Origin: Paracoccaceae bacterium
GTDB lineage: Bacteria > Pseudomonadota > Alphaproteobacteria > Rhodobacterales > Rhodobacteraceae
Assembly: GCA_030066855.1 (NCBI GenBank)
Contig: JASJAU010000006.1
Coordinates: forward strand, 47,694-111,693
Length of the DNA stretch: 64,000 bases
Reading direction: 5' to 3'
The translations under genes and the position numbers were made by a program. Positions 55,201-64,000 of this stretch are shown piece after piece. How positions within the stretch are numbered: position 1 is the first letter of the stretch; every line of letters starts with the position of its first letter. Under the pieces are notes generated by a model. It saw only the letters and a list, made by a program, of their open reading frames with translations, searched no databases and had not been told where the DNA came from.

Positions 55201-55935
55201 TCAGTCGTCGGTGATGATCGCGTCGGGCAGGCCGATCAGCAAAAGCGGGCAAGGGTTGCCCACGCCGCGTAGCACCCGATCCTCGAGTTTCGACCAGTGG
55301 GTCGTCGCCTGTCCGAACTTGTCGGCCACGAATTTCCGGGCGAAGGCCTCGGCAAAGGACGAGCCTCTGGCCACCTGATCGGCCACCGCGCGCTGTTGCG
55401 CCGAGGTCCGCGCGCCGATCCCGAGCCGGTCCAGATCATCCTCCGAGGTCAATCCCCGCGCCTGCATCCAACCGGTGATCCGAGGCAGGAAGGCGTCCTG
55501 CATCGAGCGGCCTCGGGTGACAACGATTCCAAGGCTGATGGCGGAGAGGGCATGGAGACGCTGAAAGTTTTCCAGATCGCGATCGAAGAACGGATCCTTG
55601 TTGTTCCATTCGATCTCAAGCGCAAGCGCGCCCTTTTCCGCGAACTTGATGTGGTCGACCTCGTGACTGACGCCGGTTCGCTCGCGTCCGTCGACCACGG
55701 TCTGGACCTTAAAGTTGTGTTTGCGCCAGTTGAGGTCGGAAAGCTCGAAGCGGAGCCGCTGGGTCGGCCCGGCCTCCCCGCCGCCGCCGGTGACGACCTC
55801 CGATAGCGGGATGCGGAACTCGCTCAGTACACGGATCAGAAGGTCGAGATCGCCCGGAAAGTCATGCGCAAGAATGGCCTCGGCGTGGTTGCGGGTCAGG
55901 ACGTCGAACCCAAGATCGGTGAGGCGGTTGAGCAT
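55201..55935 (-). CDS. BglII/BstYI-family type II restriction endonuclease
   Basis: A 244-residue protein resembling BglII/BstYI-type nucleases. The candidate active site is the acidic/Asn block HEVDHIKFAEKGALALEIEW followed by NNKDPFFDRDL (residues about 92-125). These enzymes cleave RGATCY-like or AGATCT sites. Its specificity is not deducible. The convergent methyltransferase makes a compact restriction-modification pair, which contrasts with the surrounding core genes. Confidence 0.78.
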   Translation of the reverse strand: MLNRLTDLGFDVLTRNHAEAILAHDFPGDLDLLIRVLSEFRIPLSEVVTGGGGEAGPTQRLRFELSDLNWRKHNFKVQTVVDGRERTGVSHEVDHIKFAEKGALALEIEWNNKDPFFDRDLENFQRLHALSAISLGIVVTRGRSMQDAFLPRITGWMQARGLTSEDDLDRLGIGARTSAQQRAVADQVARGSSFAEAFARKFVADKFGQATTHWSKLEDRVLRGVGNPCPLLLIGLPDAIITDD

Positions 55936-55968
55936 GCGGCCCGCTCTATCCCCAGCCGTGCGCGCTGT

Positions 55969-56658
55969 CTACTGAAGCGCCGGATCCCGGGAAACGAGCA
56001 CAGGCGCGGTCAGCTCGCCCAAAGCCCGCCTCTGCCGCCCATCCGCGTCGAAATTCTCCTGTGCCAGCCAGGTCTCGAACGCGGCTCTGAGCGCGGGCCA
56101 TTCGCTGTCGATGGCCGCAAACCAGGCGGTGTCGCGGTTGCGCCCTTTGACCACCCCGGCCTGCCGGAAGACACCCTCGTAGCTCATGCCGAACCGCTCC
56201 GCCGCGCGGCGAGAGGGGCGGTTGGCGGCGTCGCATTTCCACTCGAACCGCCGATATCCAGCATCGAACGCCCAGCGCATCAGCAGATAGACGGCTTCGG
56301 TTGCCTCCCGCGTCCGTTGCAGGCGCGGCGCGAAGGTGAGCCAGCCGGTCTCGATCGATCCTGCGTCAGGCTTCATGCGCATCAAAGACAGCGTGCCGCC
56401 GAGGCGCCCGTCTGCCATGCGAATGGCGAATTGCAGGGGGTCGTGTTTGATCCGCTCGGCTTCGACCCATCGCTTATAGCCAGCGTCGTCGAAAGGGCCG
56501 ACAGGAAGGTAAGCCCACATTGCGCCATCCGCGTCCTCAGCATGCGCCTCGCGAAGGCCGGAAATGTGGTCGCGCGAGAGCGGCTCGAGCGTGGCATAGC
56601 GACCGGTGATCACGGACCGGGACGGCAGCGGTGGAGGGGTCCAGTCCCGGAGGTTCAT
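55969..56658 (-). CDS. GNAT N-acetyltransferase (RimJ/RimL-like)
   Basis: A 229-residue GNAT protein. The acetyl-CoA region is seen as [20 protein letters not shown] and the downstream [44 protein letters not shown], typical of the RimJ/RimL branch that acetylates protein N-termini or small molecules. Substrate unknown. It ends 4 bp into the aspS region (its start overlaps the aspS stop by 4 bp) and could be co-transcribed with aspS. Confidence 0.88.
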   Translation of the reverse strand: MNLRDWTPPPLPSRSVITGRYATLEPLSRDHISGLREAHAEDADGAMWAYLPVGPFDDAGYKRWVEAERIKHDPLQFAIRMADGRLGGTLSLMRMKPDAGSIETGWLTFAPRLQRTREATEAVYLLMRWAFDAGYRRFEWKCDAANRPSRRAAERFGMSYEGVFRQAGVVKGRNRDTAWFAAIDSEWPALRAAFETWLAQENFDADGRQRRALGELTAPVLVSRDPALQ

Positions 56659-58433
56659 TCTTCCGGCGGCAACACGCGCAGGCGCAGCTCGCGCAGCTGC
56701 TCGTTCGTCGGCTCGGAGGGGGCGCCCATCATCAGGTCTTCGGCGCGCTGGTTCATCGGAAAGAGGATGACCTCGCGAATGTTCTGCTCGTCGGCCAGCA
56801 GCATCACCATCCGGTCGATGCCCAGCGCGCAGCCGCCGTGCGGCGGCGCGCCATAGCGGAAGGCGTTGACCATGCCGCCAAAACGCTTGCGCACCTCGTC
56901 CTCGCCGTAACCAGCGATCGCAAAGGCCTTGAACATAATGTCGAGCCGATGGTTCCGGATCGCTCCGGAGACGAGCTCATAGCCGTTGCAGGCAAGGTCG
57001 TACTGGAAGCCCAGCACCTCGAGCGGATCGCCGTCGAGCGCCTGCTCCCCGCCCTGCGGCATAGAGAACGGGTTGTGCGAGAAGTCGATCACGCCCGTGT
57101 CCAGATCTTTCTCGTACATCGGGAAATCGACGATCCAGGCGAAGGCGAAACGGTTCTGCTCGGTGAGGCCGAGCTCCTCGCCGATCACGTTCCGGGCAAG
57201 GCCGGCGACGCGTTCGAAGGCCTGCGGCTTGCCGCCCAGGAAGAAGACCGCGTCGCCCTTGCCAACGCCCATCTGCTGACGGATCGCCTCGGTACGCTCG
57301 GGGCCGATGTTCTTGGCCAGAGGTCCGGCGGCCTCCATTCCGCTCTCACCGTCGCGCCAGAAGATATAGCCCATCCCCGGCAGGCCCTCTTTCTGCGCAA
57401 ATGCATTCATCCGGTCGCAGAACTTCCGACTGCCGCCGCCCGAAGCCGGGATGGCGCGGATCTCGGTGCCTTCCTGCTCAAGCAGTTTGGCGAAGATCGC
57501 GAAGCCTGAGCCTCGGAAATGTTCGGAGACGTCCTGCATCTTGATCGGGTTTCTCAGGTCCGGCTTGTCGGTTCCGTACCATTTCATCGCGTCAGCGAAC
57601 TTGATCCGGGGCCAGAGCTTGTCGACCGTGTGCCCGCCGCCGAACTCCTCGAAGGCGCCCTCGATCACCGGCTGGATGGTGTCGAAGATGTCTTCCTGGC
57701 TGGCGAAGCTCATCTCCATGTCGAGCTGGTAGAAATCGGTCGGCGCCCGGTCGGCGCGGGGATCCTCGTCGCGAAAGCAGGGGGCGATCTGGAAGTATTT
57801 GTCGAACCCCGAAACCATCAGAAGCTGCTTGAACTGCTGCGGCGCCTGGGGAAGCGCGTAGAACTTGCCGGGATGGAGTCGCGAGGGGACCAGGAAGTCA
57901 CGCGCGCCCTCGGGGCTCGAGGCGGTAATGATCGGCGTCTGATGCTCGCGGAAGCCCTGATCCCACATCCGGCGGCGGAGCGAGGCCACGACGTCGGAGC
58001 GGAGCTTCATATTCTCCTGCATCGCCTCGCGGCGCAGATCGAGGAAGCGGTAGCGCAGCCGCGTCTCCTCCGGGTACTCCTGATCGCCGAAGACGATGAG
58101 CGGCAGCTCTTCGGAGGCGCCGTGGATCTCGAGATCGCGGATGAAAACCTCGATCTCGCCGGTCGGGATCTTCGGGTTCACCAGCTCCGGGTCGCGGGCC
58201 TTCACGTTGCCGTCGATGCGGATGCACCATTCGGAGCGCACATGCTCCACCTCGTTGAAGACCGGACTGTCAGGGTCGCAGAGCACCTGCGTCATCCCGT
58301 AATGGTCGCGCAGGTCGATGAACAGAACGCCGCCATGGTCGCGCACGCGGTGGACCCAGCCCGAGAGGCGGACGGTCTCGCCCACGTTCGAGGCGTTGAG
58401 TTCGGCGCAGGTATGGCTGCGGAAGGCGTGCAT
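56655..58433 (-). CDS. aspS: Aspartyl-tRNA synthetase (bacterial type)
   Basis: A 592-residue class II synthetase with an N-terminal OB-fold anticodon-binding domain ([20 protein letters not shown]), motif 2 region ([24 protein letters not shown]), the bacterial GAD insertion (about 290-420) and motif 3 ([13 protein letters not shown]). The frame extends to 58559, but the ATG at 58433 starts the family N-terminus [13 protein letters not shown], with AGGGG upstream. Whether it also charges tRNA-Asn cannot be told here. Confidence 0.96.
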   Translation of the reverse strand: MHAFRSHTCAELNASNVGETVRLSGWVHRVRDHGGVLFIDLRDHYGMTQVLCDPDSPVFNEVEHVRSEWCIRIDGNVKARDPELVNPKIPTGEIEVFIRDLEIHGASEELPLIVFGDQEYPEETRLRYRFLDLRREAMQENMKLRSDVVASLRRRMWDQGFREHQTPIITASSPEGARDFLVPSRLHPGKFYALPQAPQQFKQLLMVSGFDKYFQIAPCFRDEDPRADRAPTDFYQLDMEMSFASQEDIFDTIQPVIEGAFEEFGGGHTVDKLWPRIKFADAMKWYGTDKPDLRNPIKMQDVSEHFRGSGFAIFAKLLEQEGTEIRAIPASGGGSRKFCDRMNAFAQKEGLPGMGYIFWRDGESGMEAAGPLAKNIGPERTEAIRQQMGVGKGDAVFFLGGKPQAFERVAGLARNVIGEELGLTEQNRFAFAWIVDFPMYEKDLDTGVIDFSHNPFSMPQGGEQALDGDPLEVLGFQYDLACNGYELVSGAIRNHRLDIMFKAFAIAGYGEDEVRKRFGGMVNAFRYGAPPHGGCALGIDRMVMLLADEQNIREVILFPMNQRAEDLMMGAPSEPTNEQLRELRLRVLPPEE

Positions 58434-58864
58434 GGCGGGTCCCCTTCGGGAAGGCGTCTCTGGAATTCGCGCCGATACACCTTGGACCGGGGCGGAAGTC
58501 AAGATGAGAGCCGTCGCGCCAAGTTTTTCATTTCTCCGGCGGAGGTACTTGGGAAGCAAGGAAGTGGAATGAGGTGCGAACCACTCCCTAACGCCGACAC
58601 AGGCACCCGGGAGCCTCTTCGCTTGCGGTCATCGGCTCCTCATCCCGTACCGCGGTCTCGGATTGGCCGAACAACGATAAAGGCGCGTGAAGACATCTTC
58701 TTTGCTTCACAGAACCCTGCGGGGGGAGACCGCCAGCACGCTTGCGGGCGGGGGCGGAAACCCCTTGACCCCGCGACCGGCCGCCAGCGGCCCGGGTCCG
58801 GTTGCATCCCCCTTGGCAATCCCTATAAGACGCAGCAATTTGCGATCCAGCCGGGGGCCCGCGC
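58434..58864. other. 431-bp aspS/carB divergent intergenic region
   Basis: No credible gene. The aspS promoter (minus) and carB promoter (plus) lie here. A good sigma-70-like promoter for carB is listed separately. The rest shows no repeats or hairpins that stand out. Confidence 0.5.
58802..58829 (+). promoter_or_regulatory. Candidate carB promoter
   Basis: TTGCAT (58802-58807) and TATAAG (58824-58829) are separated by 16 nt, close to the sigma-70 consensus. The carB start at 58865 implies a short leader of about 28 nt, too short for a riboswitch. Confidence 0.5.
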
Positions 58865-62194
<3,330 letters not shown>

Positions 62195-62208
62195 GGCATC
62201 GGGCCGCC

Positions 62209-62679
62209 CTAGGCCGCCGGAGAAACCATCGTCTTAGCTGCCTGAACCTTCGCGGCAAGCCCCCGGAGGTTGCCGTCCAGAACTTCCCTCATCATCCCCT
62301 TCATCAGCGTCTGACCCACGAGCCAGCCAAGGGGCCCGTACTTGACCCGGTAGTCCACGGACCATGCGACCCTCGACCCCTCGCCGGCCGCCGTCACCGC
62401 GATCCCGGCCTGCATGTCGTGAAGCGGCATCGCGCCCCTGTCGGTTGCCCGCACCCGGTAACTCCGACCTTCGCTCCATTCCGTCACCTCTTCGACCATC
62501 GAGGAGCCGTTCGCAAAATTGCAGCGGCGTTTGGCGCCCACGCCGGTCTCGTTCTTGGAGAGCGCATCGACCGAGGCGACCTCGGGCGCGATATCGTTGA
62601 TATGCATGAAGCGGCTGAGCTCGGCCCAGACCATGTCAGGAGAGGCGTTCAGCTCGAGGGAGCGTTCGAGTTGTATCAT
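62209..62679 (-). CDS. SRPBCC superfamily protein
   Basis: A 156-residue START-like protein, polyketide-cyclase/CoxG type: an N-terminal strand-helix (LERSLELNASPDMVWAELSRF), then the WSEGRSYRVRATDRGAMPLHDMQ and SRVAWSVDYRVKYGPLGWLVG blocks, ending in a long helix. Such proteins bind hydrophobic ligands. The frame opens at 62688, but AGGA lies 8 nt before the ATG at 62679, which is chosen. Ligand unknown. Confidence 0.82.
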   Translation of the reverse strand: MIQLERSLELNASPDMVWAELSRFMHINDIAPEVASVDALSKNETGVGAKRRCNFANGSSMVEEVTEWSEGRSYRVRATDRGAMPLHDMQAGIAVTAAGEGSRVAWSVDYRVKYGPLGWLVGQTLMKGMMREVLDGNLRGLAAKVQAAKTMVSPAA

Positions 62680-62688
62680 TGGGATCAT

Positions 62689-62977
62689 CCTATGCTGCCA
62701 GGCGTCGCATTGCAGACCTCTCCTGACATTATCCTGTCAGGAGTGTCAGTTGCGAAAGCCGTATTGCGCACTAATGCGCTGACAAGCGGCAGATCATTAG
62801 GGTTCGGGGCGGTCGTTCATCGCAGCTTGGACGAATGTCTGCTCTGCGGACGAAGCGGCCACTTGAGGGCGTGCCGCAACTGCGATGGTTCGCGCTCTTC
62901 ATAGCCGACCAGAGCTGCAATCTTTGCGCGAACACAAACAAGTCGCGAGCGCGTCGTGCCAACAGCCGTGGCTATCT
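62689..62977. repeat. Intergenic region with degenerate repeat copy 3
   Basis: No gene is seen. The segment 62799-62860 resembles copies 1 and 2 at 26.9 and 28.6 kb: it shares CGTTC, CGCAG, CGAAT and TC-GCT with copy 2 at the same spacings (about 20 of 31 positions by eye). It marks the edge of the TetR/dehalogenase module. Confidence 0.45.
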
Positions 62978-63562
62978 TCAGCATTCATCCAGTGCCGCAC
63001 GCATGGCCATGTCCGTCAGCATTTCTGCAATTGCGTCTAGTTCCATGGCCAAAGACCTCGCTGTCACCGAGTAACCTTCGAAATAGGGGACGAGGAGCGC
63101 AATGAGGCGCGCACGGCCTGCCTCTCCCGTGGTGCCGTCCAAAGCATAGCCGACCATCGCATCGGCGAACCGACGATAGTACTCCATCAGACATCGGTCG
63201 ATGACGTCATTCCTGCTTGAGATTGCCCAAATCTCTCGGAACGCGCGGCACATGTCGCTGATCTCGTGCCCATGGGCAAGGCCAGCATCCACGAGAAACC
63301 TGACGCGGTCCCGCGGGGTTTCTGCATCGCTTTCCTCGGTAATCGCCAACAGGTGTTCTGTGCATTCATCGAAGTAGCGCTCGACCATGGCGGCAAGAAC
63401 ATCGTCGCGCGACTTGAAGTAATACTGCACGTTGCTGAGCCGCATCCCCGAGCTTTCGGCCAGTTTGCGCAGGGTCAGACCTGCATCACCGGTCTCGATC
63501 AGCATCCGAAGGGCGCAATCCAAAATTTGAGTTTCTTTGGCTGAACGGCCGTTGGCGCCCAT
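62978..63562 (-). CDS. TetR/AcrR family transcriptional regulator
   Basis: A 194-residue regulator with an N-terminal TetR HTH (ILDCALRMLIETGDAGLTLRKLAESSGMRLSNVQYYFKSRDDV, residues about 14-57) and an all-helical ligand domain. The frame opens at GTG 63571; the ATG at 63562 is chosen. It is divergent from the dehalogenase-like gene, 127 bp apart, with two perfect palindromes between them that are the likely operators. It is probably a ligand-responsive repressor of that gene and itself. Confidence 0.9.
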   Translation of the reverse strand: MGANGRSAKETQILDCALRMLIETGDAGLTLRKLAESSGMRLSNVQYYFKSRDDVLAAMVERYFDECTEHLLAITEESDAETPRDRVRFLVDAGLAHGHEISDMCRAFREIWAISSRNDVIDRCLMEYYRRFADAMVGYALDGTTGEAGRARLIALLVPYFEGYSVTARSLAMELDAIAEMLTDMAMRAALDEC

Positions 63563-63630
63563 GGTCTGCACTCTGTTGCTTTCCGCGCAGGAGCACGCCC
63601 GCGCACGGGTGGCCAGATTAGGGGCTTGAC

Positions 63631-64000
<370 letters not shown>

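Overview
The window reads as a chromosomal stretch of a high-GC alphaproteobacterium of the order Rhodobacterales (Roseobacter/Rhodobacter type). Evidence: a GcrA cell-cycle regulator, DUF1127, DUF1467 and DUF6455 small proteins, an FtsH starting [11 protein letters not shown], the run ruvCAB - ybgC - tolQRAB - pal - ybgF - tilS - ftsH on one strand, and the PdeM/DEXH-helicase DNA-damage pair. No rRNA, tRNA, IS element, prophage or CRISPR array was seen. Most genes are core housekeeping genes packed with 4-bp stop/start overlaps.

Layout. 1-2.8 kb: a truncated polytopic membrane protein and a divergent winged-helix AAA+ ATPase. 2.9-6.5 kb: Lhr-like helicase, PdeM nuclease, PaaI thioesterase. 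6.5-9.4 kb (minus): folD, chorismate mutase, fhs (one-carbon folate metabolism). 9.5-22 kb (minus): MOSC protein, then ftsH, tilS, ybgF, pal, tolB/A/R/Q, ybgC, ruvB/A/C, i.e. envelope integrity, proteolysis and recombination. 22-26.9 kb: DUF1127 protein, prmA, msrA, an MFS transporter and a PanB-like enzyme without the usual metal motifs. 26.9-28.8 kb: a less dense patch with a DNA-binding-domain/hydrolase fusion bracketed by degenerate intergenic repeats. 28.8-36.6 kb: VOC protein, TIM-barrel isomerase, priA, transaldolase, AlkD-like protein, argF, argD. 37-43 kb: gcrA, a nonsense-interrupted TonB-plug/barrel gene, an OmpR-type regulator, three tandem micro-ORFs with their own terminator, and a hybrid histidine kinase interrupted by an in-frame TGA. 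43-50 kb: rimO, a hydrolase, a Rieske/glutamate-synthase fusion, dgkA, small conserved proteins, an M48 lipoprotein, cytochrome b561 and YceI. 50-55 kb: a structured intergenic region, deacetylase, nitroreductase, CysZ-like protein, DUF1467, methylmalonyl-CoA epimerase and a frameshifted response regulator. 54.5-62.7 kb: a convergent MT-A70 methyltransferase/BglII-type endonuclease pair, GNAT, aspS, carB, SRPBCC. 62.9-64 kb: TetR regulator divergent from a haloalkane-dehalogenase-like gene with a tandem palindromic operator between them.

The most unusual items are the micro-ORF operon at 40.2-40.6 kb beside a two-component system, the tandem operator at 63.63-63.67 kb, the structured intergenic region near 50.2-50.35 kb, and the cluster of lesions in sensory/surface genes (amber at 38378, opal at 41879, frameshift near 54112). 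The lesions may be real decay or sequencing errors. Functions are inferred from motifs and family knowledge; no database search was run.
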